Part shown: piece after piece, positions 44,176 through 52,686 of the stretch
Position numbering within the stretch: position 1 is the first letter of the stretch
How the letters are laid out: each line of letters begins with the position of its first letter
Notes under the pieces: model-generated
What the model was told of the DNA's origin: nothing
Database searches by the model: none
Seen by the model: the letters and a program-made list of their open reading frames with translations, nothing else
Assembly (NCBI RefSeq): GCF_025566885.1
Contig: NZ_JAOQJQ010000001.1
Location: 372,001 to 436,000, forward strand
Length of the DNA: 64,000 bases
Direction of reading: 5' to 3'
DNA from: Brotonthovivens ammoniilytica
Lineage (GTDB): Bacteria > Bacillota > Clostridia > Lachnospirales > Lachnospiraceae
Translations under genes and position numbers: made by a program

Positions 44176-45369
44176 ATGAAAGAAAAAAGACGGGATAGCA
44201 AAGAACGTATCCTGCATACTGGAGAGAGCCAACGAACAGACGGAAAATACTTATATAAATATGTGGACGCATTTGGAAACACAAAATATGTGTATGCTTG
44301 GAGATTGACACCCACAGACCCGACACCAAAGGGAAAACGGGAAAAACCCTCACTTCGTGAACTGGAACAGCAGATAAGACGGGATATTGAGGACGGTATC
44401 GACAGCACAGGCAAGAAAATGACGCTTTGCCAACTCTACGCTAAACAGAACACACAGAGGGCAAACGTGAAGAAAAGCACACAGAAACAACGGGAACAGC
44501 TCATGCGGTTATTGAAAGAGGACAAGTTAGGTGCTAGGAGCATTGATACGATAAAACCCTCTGACGCTAAGGAATGGGCATTACGCATGAAAGACAAAGG
44601 CTTTTCCTATAACACCATTAACAACCATAAACGCTCGTTAAAAGCGTCATTCTATATCGCCATACAAGACGATTGTGTAAGGAAAAACCCTTTTGATTTC
44701 AAGTTAAGTGAAGTCCTAGAAAATGATACCAAAGAGAAAGTCGCATTGACAGAGGAACAGGAACAAGCCCTACTCTCATTCATCAAGACGGACAATGTGT
44801 ATCACAAGTATTATGATGATGTGCTGATACTGTTAAAGACAGGACTTCGTATCTCGGAACTGTGCGGACTGACAATCATGGACGTTGATTTTATCCATGA
44901 GGTTGTGGTTATCGACCACCAGTTACTAAAGAGCAAGGAACAGGGTTATTATATTGAAACGCCTAAGACAAAGAGCGGAATAAGGCAAGTGCCATTAAGC
45001 AGAGAAACAATACAGGCATTTCAACGGGTTATGAAGAAACACCCAAAGGCAGAACCATTTGTGATAGACGGACGGAGCAATTTCCTATTTGTCAATCATA
45101 AAGGCAAGCCCAAAGTTGCGATTGATTACAACGCCTTATTTGTCCGTATGATAAAGAAATACAACAAGCACCACAAGGACAATCCCTTGCCACATATCAC
45201 ACCGCATACGCTACGCCATACATTCTGCACAAGGCTGGCAAGCAAGAACATGAACCCGAAAGATTTACAGTATATCATGGGGCATTCAAATATCAGTATC
45301 ACAATGAACTGGTATGCTCATGCGTCCATAGATACCGCAAAATCAGAGGTTCAGCGTCTAATCGCATAA
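44176..45369 (+). CDS. int: Tn916-type tyrosine integrase
   Basis: A 397-residue integrase with an N-terminal arm-binding domain (residues 1-75), core-binding domain (76-185) and catalytic domain. Visible active-site residues are Arg in TGLRISELCGL, His-x-x-Arg in PHTLRHTFCTRL, His in MGHSNISITMNWY and the final Tyr. Similarity to Tn916 Int is clear throughout. AAGGAAAGGAGC precedes the ATG. Confidence 0.96.
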   Translation: MKEKRRDSKERILHTGESQRTDGKYLYKYVDAFGNTKYVYAWRLTPTDPTPKGKREKPSLRELEQQIRRDIEDGIDSTGKKMTLCQLYAKQNTQRANVKKSTQKQREQLMRLLKEDKLGARSIDTIKPSDAKEWALRMKDKGFSYNTINNHKRSLKASFYIAIQDDCVRKNPFDFKLSEVLENDTKEKVALTEEQEQALLSFIKTDNVYHKYYDDVLILLKTGLRISELCGLTIMDVDFIHEVVVIDHQLLKSKEQGYYIETPKTKSGIRQVPLSRETIQAFQRVMKKHPKAEPFVIDGRSNFLFVNHKGKPKVAIDYNALFVRMIKKYNKHHKDNPLPHITPHTLRHTFCTRLASKNMNPKDLQYIMGHSNISITMNWYAHASIDTAKSEVQRLIA

Positions 45370-45377
45370 GAAGTATT

Positions 45378-45397
45378 TACCACGATTTTAACCACGC
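45378..45397 (+). repeat. Right-end integrase arm sites
   Basis: TACCACGA (45378-45385) and AACCACGC (45390-45397), with TTACCACA at 45441, mirror the left-end repeats at 40511. Confidence 0.6.
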
Positions 45398-45454
45398 TTG
45401 ATAGCGAAAATATAAGAAGATAGACCTAGATATGTGAGGTTTACCACAAAAGAA

Positions 45455-45496
45455 AAATGCCCGTAGAGCCTATAAAATAAGGCTTTGCGGACATTT
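45455..45496 (+). terminator. Terminator after int
   Basis: AAATGCCCGTAGAGCC pairs, with G-T wobbles, to GGCTTTGCGGACATTT across a 10-nt loop, 85 bp after the integrase stop. Confidence 0.8.
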
Positions 45497-45535
45497 AAGA
45501 AGATATAAAAAGATAGTCAAAAAGACATATATAAT

Positions 45536-45700
45536 TTTTATAAACATAACCGGATATTTTATGTATGGCCGGAAAATGACAGAATTTATCTGCTGCATGC
45601 CTGCAGAAAGCAGAAGAATAAGACTGAAATAAAAGATAAAAAAATAATCGAAGCAAGAGCAAAAGAACTTGGAAAAACAATGGGAAGATCTTTAATTTAA
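45536..45700 (+). pseudogene. higB: HigB-like toxin gene, 3' fragment
   Basis: In the frame of codon 45548 the sequence reads NRIFYVWPENDRIYLLHACR, then KQKNKTEIKDKKIIEARAKE, ending GRSLI and a stop at 45698-45700. It is the C-terminal half of the Gp49/HigB-like toxin whose N-terminal half is at 40250-40435. The antitoxin gene follows 14 bp later. Confidence 0.85.
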
Positions 45701-45714
45701 AAGGAGGGAGAATT

Positions 45715-46020
45715 ATGCCATTTGTAAATACGGATATCAACGAAGTGATAAACCGAAAACGGAGCAATGATCCTGCTTTTCAAAAAGCATGGGACGACAG
45801 CAGAGAAGAATACAGATTAATTGGTGAAATGGTTTCCTTGCGGAAAGAAAAAAAAATGACCCAGGGAGAACTTGCTGAATTAACCGGCAGTAAGCAGCAG
45901 GTTATTTCAAGAATTGAGAAAAGAGAGAATAGTCCATCTTTAAAAACTGTTTGTAATATTTTAAATGCACTGGGATATGAACTTAAAATTGTAAAACGAA
46001 GTGAGGGAAGATATTTATAA
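45715..46020 (+). CDS. higA: HigA-like XRE antitoxin
   Basis: A 101-residue protein with an HTH at residues 40-95 (KMTQGELAELTGSKQQVISRIE). Toxin-first order, size and 14-bp spacing after the toxin fragment fit the HigBA/Gp49 type II layout. AAGGAGGGAG precedes the ATG. Separated from its promoter at 40200 by the element, it now depends on read-through or a cryptic promoter. Confidence 0.85.
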   Translation: MPFVNTDINEVINRKRSNDPAFQKAWDDSREEYRLIGEMVSLRKEKKMTQGELAELTGSKQQVISRIEKRENSPSLKTVCNILNALGYELKIVKRSEGRYL

Positions 46021-46060
46021 TTTTGTGGTTAGAGAGAAAAATAAAATAAAACGATCATGT

Positions 46061-46091
46061 AAAAAAGCAATCGGGAAACCGGTTGCTTTTT
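46061..46091 (+). terminator. Terminator after higA
   Basis: AAAAAAGCAATCGG, a GAAA loop and CCGGTTGCTTTTT form a strong hairpin with a T tail, clearing the way for the sigma-54 promoter downstream. Confidence 0.88.
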
Positions 46092-46239
46092 GCATTCCCG
46101 CAAAAAGTGGTTAAAATGCAAAGAAATTAAAAGATATCGGGTGAAAGAAAATATTAGAAATAGGTAAGGGAGACACGAAAAACCTTTATTGTTCCAACAA
46201 TGTTTCCTTTCTTTTAAAGTCCAAAAAAAAATTAAAAAC

Positions 46240-46255
46240 TGGCATGAGAATTGCA
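46240..46255 (+). promoter_or_regulatory. Sigma-54 promoter P3 (butyrate-type catabolic operon)
   Basis: TGGCATG, four bases, TTGCA matches the -24/-12 consensus and almost equals P1 at 27292. ATGCAAA stands 124 bp upstream at 46116. The first gene starts 48 bp downstream of the -12. Confidence 0.88.
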
Positions 46256-46302
46256 GATATATAAAACATCAGATAAATGCAGACTGAAGGAGGATAAGGA
46301 AA

Positions 46303-47283
46303 ATGAAAAAAGATATTATGGCGGATTACGTTAAATTGCCGGAACTGGAAGAGTATAGAGAATGGTTTAAGGACCATTTTGATCTGTACCGTGAAGACGG
46401 AATTTTACAGGTAACCATGAAAACAAAAGATCATGTAATGTGCTGGAGCGGTTCCAGCCACCGGGCCATGAGTCAGTTAAGCCGTGTGATTTCCATGGAC
46501 CGCAAAAATGAGATTCTGATCTGGACGCATTATGGAGACAACTGGATGATGGACAAAGATCCAAATGGCTGGAACACTTATGCGGAAGAACGGTTTGAGC
46601 ATCAGTATATTGATGATTATAACTTAATTAAAAATATGATTTTTGATATAGATATTCCAACCATCGGTGTGATTCCCGGACCTGGTTTTCACTGGGATTC
46701 CGCACTGCTTTGCGATATTACGCTGGCATCTGAGGATGCAAAATTTGATGATGACCATCTGTTTTTCGGGCTGATTCCGGGAGACGGCATGTTTATGCTG
46801 ATGCAGCATTTCCTTGGAACAAAAAGGGCCAACTATTATGCTTATACCTGTCGCCAGTGGACTGCACAACAGGCTTTGGACTGGGGATGGGTGAATGAAC
46901 TCTGTCCTAAGGGAACCGTGGTGGACCGGGCATGGGAGATTGCAAAGATGATAAAATCGCTGCCCCTTGAAACACGGACCATATATTCACATTTATGTAA
47001 ACGTCCTCTGGAGCGTCTGCTGGTTGATGATTTGAAAATCCATACATTAAGCGAGCAGTACAGCACCATGTACCGGATTGCACAAAAGGATTACGGCCAG
47101 GCACAGCAGGATGAGAAGGATATGTCTGCCGTACATCATTACCGGTATACTGCGGGAGAAAATGAATATCTGCAGCAGCCAATCAGAAGCTGGGATGATA
47201 TCAAAGATGATCTGCCGAGATTTGTGAAAAAACACGGATTTCAGGAAGCCGATCAAAGATTTTCAGATGATCAGTCAAAATAA
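46303..47283 (+). CDS. Crotonase-fold hydrolase, beta-diketone-hydrolase-like
   Basis: A 326-residue crotonase-superfamily enzyme, longer than enoyl-CoA hydratases (about 260). Core segments are GVIPGPGFHWDSALLCDITL and LFFGLIPGDGMFML. The usual oxyanion glycine pair with the two catalytic Glu of crotonase is not obvious; instead there are His and Asp residues (GFHWDSALLCD, DDDHLFFG). This recalls the 6-oxocamphor-hydrolase type, which cleaves cyclic 1,3-diketones without CoA. That is a family-level inference. It is the first gene of the P3 operon. Confidence 0.75.
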   Translation: MKKDIMADYVKLPELEEYREWFKDHFDLYREDGILQVTMKTKDHVMCWSGSSHRAMSQLSRVISMDRKNEILIWTHYGDNWMMDKDPNGWNTYAEERFEHQYIDDYNLIKNMIFDIDIPTIGVIPGPGFHWDSALLCDITLASEDAKFDDDHLFFGLIPGDGMFMLMQHFLGTKRANYYAYTCRQWTAQQALDWGWVNELCPKGTVVDRAWEIAKMIKSLPLETRTIYSHLCKRPLERLLVDDLKIHTLSEQYSTMYRIAQKDYGQAQQDEKDMSAVHHYRYTAGENEYLQQPIRSWDDIKDDLPRFVKKHGFQEADQRFSDDQSK

Positions 47284-47310
47284 GGTAATAAGAAAAAGGA
47301 GGTTTGGCAA

Positions 47311-48381
47311 GTGAAACGATTACGGTTTCCAGGCACTTTTTGTGTGGGAAATGATATTTTAAAAAATTTTGCATCATATGCATCCTGTTATGGAAAGAAA
47401 ATGGTTTTTATCGGGGGACACCGCTCCCTTTTGGCAGTGAGAGAACTTCTTGCAGAAAGCTTTCAGGATAGTGAATGTTCCTGCGAATTTGTGGAATGCG
47501 GGAAAACTGCAAGTCTCTCGGAAATCCGCCGGATTGCCGGGCTGCAGGAGGTAAAAGATGCTGATGTGATTTGTGCGGCAGGGGGCGGAAGCTGCATGGA
47601 TATTGCAAGAACCATTGGAAATGGAAGTAAAAAAAGCTTGATTATGATTCCAACCACAGTAGCTTCTGATGCACCGTGCTCCTTTGTATCCGTTTTTTAT
47701 TCGGATGACGGCAGTGAAGTAATTGGGGATGAACTGTATCATAAATGTCCGGATATGGTATTTGTGGACTCTAAGGTGATTGCGGATGCTCCGGCGAGAC
47801 AAATTGCTTCAGGAATGGGAGATGCTCTGGCAACTTTTTATGAAGCCAGAACCTGTAAACAAAATGCAAATGGAACAGGTATTACAGCCACAGCCATGGC
47901 GCTTGCTGGACTTAGCAGAGAAATGGTACTGCGGGACGGATATGCGGCTTATCAGTCGGTGGAACTGGGGATTGTTACGACGCAGCTTGAAAATGTCATT
48001 GAAGCAAACTGCTTTTTGTCCGGCGTGGGCGGCGCGAACACCGGATGTGCGGCAGCCCACGGAATCGGAGATTATCTTTGTAAACTGCCCGGCGGACATG
48101 ATTTTATGCATGGGGAGCGGGTCTATGTGGGGCTGATGGTTCAGATGATTTTGGAACAGTATCCAAAAGAGGAGATCAGGAAATTGATGACTTTTGGAAA
48201 GCGCATCAAACTCCCGGTCTGCCTTGGAGACCTTGGAGTTGAGAATATAAAAGAGACGGCCAAAATGCTGACTGTGGGACTTCAGGGAGATCATTTTATG
48301 GTGAATTTAAGCTGTGATTACAGTGAGCATATTCTGGCAGGAGCTTTCGTGTATGCACAGTGCCTGGCAGAAACAATTTAA
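47311..48381 (+). CDS. GldA-family polyol dehydrogenase, copy 1
   Basis: A 356-residue iron/zinc alcohol dehydrogenase of the glycerol dehydrogenase group, GTG start after AGGAGG. NAD is bound via AAGGGSCMDIART; metal ligands are the Asp in SGMGDALATFYEA and the two His of AAHGIGDYL and DFMHGERVYVG. It is a close paralogue of the next gene. Substrate may be a secondary alcohol of the imported compound, not necessarily glycerol. Confidence 0.88.
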   Translation: MKRLRFPGTFCVGNDILKNFASYASCYGKKMVFIGGHRSLLAVRELLAESFQDSECSCEFVECGKTASLSEIRRIAGLQEVKDADVICAAGGGSCMDIARTIGNGSKKSLIMIPTTVASDAPCSFVSVFYSDDGSEVIGDELYHKCPDMVFVDSKVIADAPARQIASGMGDALATFYEARTCKQNANGTGITATAMALAGLSREMVLRDGYAAYQSVELGIVTTQLENVIEANCFLSGVGGANTGCAAAHGIGDYLCKLPGGHDFMHGERVYVGLMVQMILEQYPKEEIRKLMTFGKRIKLPVCLGDLGVENIKETAKMLTVGLQGDHFMVNLSCDYSEHILAGAFVYAQCLAETI

Positions 48382-48392
48382 AGGAGAATGAA

Positions 48393-49472
48393 ATGAAACG
48401 ATTATTTTTCCCGGGCACCTTTTGTGTCGGAAATGATATTTTAAAAGACTTTGTTCAATATACATCCTGTTATGGGAATAAATTTGTATTTATTGGAGAT
48501 GAAATTTCCCTTGGGGTTTCCAGGCAGCAGCTGGCCGGCAGTTTTCAGGACCGTTCCTGTACCTGCGATTTTATAACCAGCGGGAAACTGGCCTGCAGAT
48601 CAGAAATTTCAAGAATTCAGAGTCTGCCCCAGGTGCAGGATGCTGATGTGATCTGTGCAGTGGGGGGAGGTGGATGTATGGATATTGCAAGGACCATTGC
48701 CAATACATTGAAAAAAGCTCTGGTTATGGTACCAACAACTGCTTCTTCTGATGCACCGTGTACCTTTGTGGCGCTGTGTTATTCGGAAGACGGCAGTGAG
48801 ATTATCAGTGATGCCATTTACCACAAATGTCCGGATATGGTTATGGTGGATTCTAAAATCATCGCGGAAGCTCCCCCCAGACTGCTGGCGGCAGGAATGG
48901 GAGATGCTATGGCTACTATTTATGAAGGAAGTACTAATTATGCTAATCCAAAAGGCATTGGAATTACTCAGACCGCAATGGCTATGTGCAGGCTTTGCAA
49001 AGATATTATTGTGAAAGACGGTATGGCAGCTTACCGTGCAGTAGAATGCAAGTCTGTAACTACACAGCTTGAGAATGTCATAGAAGCCAACTGCTTCCTC
49101 TCCGGAATCGGAGGACTGAATTCCGGATGCGCGGCGGCCCACGGAATTGGAGATTACCTGTGTAAGCTGCCGGGAGGACACGGATTTTTACATGGTGAGC
49201 GTGTGTATATCGGTCTTATGATTCAGATGGTATTAGAGCAGTATCCGGTGGAAGAGATTATAAAGCTGATGCAGTTTGGCCGGGCGGCAGGACTGCCGGT
49301 ATGCATAGGAGATATGGGCGTTGAAAATATCAAAGAAACAGCAGAATTTCTGGCCCAGGGGCTTCAGGGAGACCATTTTATGGTGAACTTAAACTGCGAT
49401 TACAGTGAATATATTCTGGCAGGATCTATTGTGTATGCCCAGCACCTGGCAGATCATTTAGCAGATAATTAA
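48393..49472 (+). CDS. GldA-family polyol dehydrogenase, copy 2
   Basis: A 359-residue tandem paralogue of the preceding enzyme; both start MKRL-F-PGTFCVGNDILK and share most motifs, including the NAD loop (VGGGGCMDIART) and the metal ligands. I use the ATG at 48393, 4 nt after AAGGAGAATGAA. Retention of two copies suggests different substrates or a heteromer. They differ mainly in the residues 25-90 and 180-200 segments. Confidence 0.88.
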   Translation: MKRLFFPGTFCVGNDILKDFVQYTSCYGNKFVFIGDEISLGVSRQQLAGSFQDRSCTCDFITSGKLACRSEISRIQSLPQVQDADVICAVGGGGCMDIARTIANTLKKALVMVPTTASSDAPCTFVALCYSEDGSEIISDAIYHKCPDMVMVDSKIIAEAPPRLLAAGMGDAMATIYEGSTNYANPKGIGITQTAMAMCRLCKDIIVKDGMAAYRAVECKSVTTQLENVIEANCFLSGIGGLNSGCAAAHGIGDYLCKLPGGHGFLHGERVYIGLMIQMVLEQYPVEEIIKLMQFGRAAGLPVCIGDMGVENIKETAEFLAQGLQGDHFMVNLNCDYSEYILAGSIVYAQHLADHLADN

Positions 49473-49515
49473 AAATACCAAATAAAAGGCTTATATGAAA
49501 GGAAGGAATAACATT

Positions 49516-49995
49516 ATGGCAGCAAAACAGATTTCTCAGATTACACAGATTGGAATTGTAACAGGTGATTTGAAAAAAATGATGAAAAACTACGAGGAAA
49601 AACTGGGAATCGGACCTTTTGAAATTGTAGTGGACGGAGCAAACGGAATCGGAGCAAAAGCAGAGAATTTAAAAGTGCACGGAAAGCTGCAGGATTTTGA
49701 AGTACTTGTTGCATGCTGTAAGCTGGAAGCCGTAGAGATTGAGCTGATTCAGCCTCTGGATGATAAAAGCATTTATGCAGAACATTTAAGAAAACATGGT
49801 GAGGGAGTCATCAATCATATTGCTATTGTAACACCGGATAATGCGGCGTTTAGAACATTGATGAAAGAAGAAAATGTGGAATCTATTTTAAAGGGAGATG
49901 TAAATCCCGCGGAAGGTGAAAGCTTTGAATATTTTGACTGCGGGGAATTAATGGGTACGATTGTAGAACTTCATGATCCGGAGCCGGTAGAGTAG
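49516..49995 (+). CDS. VOC/glyoxalase-fold protein, epimerase-like
   Basis: A 159-residue vicinal-oxygen-chelate protein resembling methylmalonyl-CoA epimerase: ITQIGIVTGDLKKMMKNYEE at the start, a paired HGEGVINHIAIVTPD and a terminal Glu in MGTIVELHDPEP. The first metal ligand His of canonical members is replaced near the N-terminus (Gly), so catalytic details are unclear. The ATG at 49516 follows GAAAGGAAGG. Confidence 0.8.
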   Translation: MAAKQISQITQIGIVTGDLKKMMKNYEEKLGIGPFEIVVDGANGIGAKAENLKVHGKLQDFEVLVACCKLEAVEIELIQPLDDKSIYAEHLRKHGEGVINHIAIVTPDNAAFRTLMKEENVESILKGDVNPAEGESFEYFDCGELMGTIVELHDPEPVE

Positions 49996-50005
49996 GAGAA
50001 AACTT

Positions 50006-50866
50006 ATGGACAGCGTAATCATTACAGCGGCTTTAACAGGGGCTGTTACACCAAAAGAGAAAAATGCAAATATTCCGCTGACACCTGCCGAGATTGCTAA
50101 GGATGCTTATGACTGCTGGAAGGCCGGAGCAGCCATTGTGCATCTGCATATGAGAAACGATCAGGGGATCGGCTGTATGGATCACGAAAAGTTTGCTGAA
50201 ACCATCCGGCTGATACGGGAAAAGAAAGATTGTGATGTGATTATCAACTGTACTTCCTCCGGGGATAATACCGGTACCGCTACAGATGAAACAAGAATGC
50301 TTCATATGAAAACAGTGGACGGGATTGAAATGGGCAGTTATGACGCCGGAAGTTTTAACTGGATGCCCGGGGGCGTATTTGAGAATTCACCAAAGTTTTT
50401 AGAGCAGCTTGGAGATGTGTACATAGAACGGGGCATTAAACCGGAAATAGAGATCTTTGATTCCGGGATGCTGGGAGTAGCGGATTATTTTGTGAAAAAG
50501 GGACATCTGCCCACACCTCTTCATTTTCAGTTCTGCCTTGGAGTGCTGGGGGCAATGCCGGCTACGGTAGAAAATCTGCAGTATCTGGTAAGTAAAATAC
50601 CAGAAGGCTCCACCTGGTCGGCTTTTGGGGTCGGAAAGGAACACCTTCCCATTATGTATGCGGCTTTGGCTCTGGGGGGAAATATCCGGGTAGGTCTTGA
50701 GGATAACGTTTATTACAGCAAGGGCGTTCCTGCTGCTAATGTGATGCTGGTAGAGCGGGCTGTCAGGGCAGTGGAAGTATTCGGCAAACAGCCTGCTTCT
50801 TCCGCTAAAGCCCGGGAGATTCTTGGAATCCCGCCGCATCCGTACAGTAAAAACCAGCCTGTATAA
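50006..50866 (+). CDS. Beta-keto acid cleavage enzyme (BKACE/Kce-like)
   Basis: This 286-residue TIM-barrel protein (DUF849 family) splits a beta-keto acid with acetyl-CoA, giving acetoacetate and a new acyl-CoA. The Zn ligands His46 and His48 lie in AAIVHLHMR, as in 3-keto-5-aminohexanoate cleavage enzyme. Other marks are NCTSSGDN and GMLGVADYFVKKG. Its presence shows that a beta-keto acid is a pathway intermediate. No lysine-fermentation partners (aminomutases) are nearby, so the substrate is another keto acid. Confidence 0.9.
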   Translation: MDSVIITAALTGAVTPKEKNANIPLTPAEIAKDAYDCWKAGAAIVHLHMRNDQGIGCMDHEKFAETIRLIREKKDCDVIINCTSSGDNTGTATDETRMLHMKTVDGIEMGSYDAGSFNWMPGGVFENSPKFLEQLGDVYIERGIKPEIEIFDSGMLGVADYFVKKGHLPTPLHFQFCLGVLGAMPATVENLQYLVSKIPEGSTWSAFGVGKEHLPIMYAALALGGNIRVGLEDNVYYSKGVPAANVMLVERAVRAVEVFGKQPASSAKAREILGIPPHPYSKNQPV

Positions 50867-50882
50867 AGGAGGGAAAGCAAAA

Positions 50883-51698
50883 ATGACAGAATTAGAAACA
50901 CTTGCTGTTAAAATCAGAATTGCGGAAATGAAATGTTTTAAACAGAGAGGATTTGGCCATGTAGGGGGATCTTTAAGTATTGCAGATGCTTTAGCTGCCC
51001 TGTATGGAAAATTGATGAAATATGATCCCCAACGGCCGGACTGGGCAGACAGAGACTATCTTGTAATGTCTAAAGGCCACTGCGGACCGGGATTATATGC
51101 GGCCCTGGCAGTGGAAGGATTCTTCCCGGAGGAATGGCTTTTAACTTTAAATGAACCTCATACAAGGCTTCCCAGCCACTGTGATAAAAATCTGACCCCG
51201 GGAATTGATATGACAACCGGTTCCCTGGGACAGGGGGCATCCACATCAGCAGGAATGGCTCTTGGGCTGAAATTAGACGGCAGAAAAAATACAGTATATT
51301 GTATTCTCGGAGACGGTGAATGTGATGAAGGACAGGTATGGGAGATGCTTTTGTTTGCAGCTGCAAAGAAACTGGATAATTATGTGGTATTTGTAGATTA
51401 TAACCGGAAACAGCTGGATGGAAGTACCGATGACATACTTTCTTTAGGAGATCTGAGAGAAAAATTTGAGGTGTTCGGATGGTATGCTGTGGATGTAAAC
51501 GGCAACAATCCGGATGAGATTGCAGATGCGGTTTTAAAAGCAAAAGAAGAGCACAAAGACCGTCCGATTGCCGTGATCTTAAATACGAAAAAAGGATATG
51601 GCGTGGATTTTATCGAAGCTATGGAATTTAATCATCATATCACACTGAACCATGAACAGGCCGATGCGGCAATTGCGCAGTTAGAGGGGAGGCTGTAA
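50883..51698 (+). CDS. Transketolase, N-terminal (TPP pyrophosphate) subunit
   Basis: A 271-residue half-transketolase with the TPP/Mg motif GDGECDEGQVWE and GHCGPGLYAALAVEGFF. Together with the next gene it makes a split transketolase. Such split pairs in catabolic operons often act on unusual ketoses. I use the ATG at 50883, 7 nt after AAAGGAGGG. Confidence 0.9.
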   Translation: MTELETLAVKIRIAEMKCFKQRGFGHVGGSLSIADALAALYGKLMKYDPQRPDWADRDYLVMSKGHCGPGLYAALAVEGFFPEEWLLTLNEPHTRLPSHCDKNLTPGIDMTTGSLGQGASTSAGMALGLKLDGRKNTVYCILGDGECDEGQVWEMLLFAAAKKLDNYVVFVDYNRKQLDGSTDDILSLGDLREKFEVFGWYAVDVNGNNPDEIADAVLKAKEEHKDRPIAVILNTKKGYGVDFIEAMEFNHHITLNHEQADAAIAQLEGRL

Positions 51699-51701
51699 GA
51701 C

Positions 51702-52664
51702 ATGATAGAGCTGGCATATAACGGAAAACAGGATGAAATAACCATTAAAGACTCCTTTGGGGCTGTACTAGAAGCGTTATTTGAAGAAGATCCGGATGTT
51801 ATTTATCTGGATGCGGATCTGATGAATTCTATGGGGACATACAAGCTTGCCAAAAGGTATCCGGACCGCTGTATAGACTGCGGAATTCAGGAAGCGAATA
51901 TGATCGGCGTGGCGGCCGGGGCCTCTGCTGTGGGGAAAAAGCCGTACGTACATACCTTTGGTCCTTTCGCCGGGCGCAGATGCTATGATCAGGTCTTTAT
52001 CTCTGTGGGATATGCAAAAAACAATGTCAGAATCATTGGTTCAGATGCCGGTGTAACGGCGGCCTATAATGGCGGAACCCATATGCCTTTTGAGGATATC
52101 GCTCTGTATCGGGCAATACCGAGAGCTATGATTATAGACGCGGCAGATCAGGTGCAGTTTGAGGCGGCAGTCCGCCAGACCAAAGACCGTGAAGGGGTAA
52201 CCTATATCCGCTGCCCCAGAAAGGGCTGCACGAAAGTGTACGGAAGCAAAACAGAATTTATATTTGGGAAAGCAAATGTATTAAAAGAAGGGACGGACTG
52301 TGCTGTCATTGCAAGCGGAATTATGACAGCCGAGGCTTTAAATGCGGCGGAACATCTGGAAAAAGAAGGAATTAAGATTGCAGTAATTGATCCTGTTACC
52401 ATCAAGCCTCTGGATGAAGAAACGGTTCTTTCCTATGCAGAAAAATGCGGCGCCGTAGTTACTGCTGAAAATGCTACTGTAGTTGGAGGGCTTGGCAGTG
52501 CAGTATGCGAGCTTCTGGGAGAAAAATGCCCGGTTCCGATAAAGCGGATCGGGGTGCAGGACCTGTACGGTGAAGTGGGTGATGTAAATTATTTAAAAGA
52601 ACGCTTCGGACTGACCGCCAAAGATCTGATGAACGCAGTAAAAGAAATAATTGCCCGCAAATAA
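51702..52664 (+). CDS. Transketolase, C-terminal (pyrimidine) subunit
   Basis: A 320-residue second half with the catalytic Glu region DCGIQEANMIGVAAG and GTHMPFEDIALYR and a C-terminal swivel domain. It starts 4 bp after the N-terminal subunit. No phosphopentose gene is nearby, so a role in the main pentose pathway is less likely than a dedicated one. Confidence 0.9.
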   Translation: MIELAYNGKQDEITIKDSFGAVLEALFEEDPDVIYLDADLMNSMGTYKLAKRYPDRCIDCGIQEANMIGVAAGASAVGKKPYVHTFGPFAGRRCYDQVFISVGYAKNNVRIIGSDAGVTAAYNGGTHMPFEDIALYRAIPRAMIIDAADQVQFEAAVRQTKDREGVTYIRCPRKGCTKVYGSKTEFIFGKANVLKEGTDCAVIASGIMTAEALNAAEHLEKEGIKIAVIDPVTIKPLDEETVLSYAEKCGAVVTAENATVVGGLGSAVCELLGEKCPVPIKRIGVQDLYGEVGDVNYLKERFGLTAKDLMNAVKEIIARK

Positions 52665-52686
52665 AAACGATAAGGAGAGCAAAAGG

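Larger units (their letters stand above)
40436..45545. mobile_element. Tn916-family mobilisable element inserted in the toxin gene
   Basis: The unit contains Tn916-type integrase and excisionase, a Rep_trans-like relaxase/initiator and two HTH regulators but no transfer-apparatus genes, so it is a mobilisable or cryptic derivative of about 5.1 kb (the N gap makes the size approximate). ACCACGA repeats lie inside both ends. ATAAAC is found at 40430-40435 and at 45540-45545. Joining the toxin halves at those hexamers does not restore the frame, so exact ends and coupling bases remain uncertain by a few nucleotides. Confidence 0.85.
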
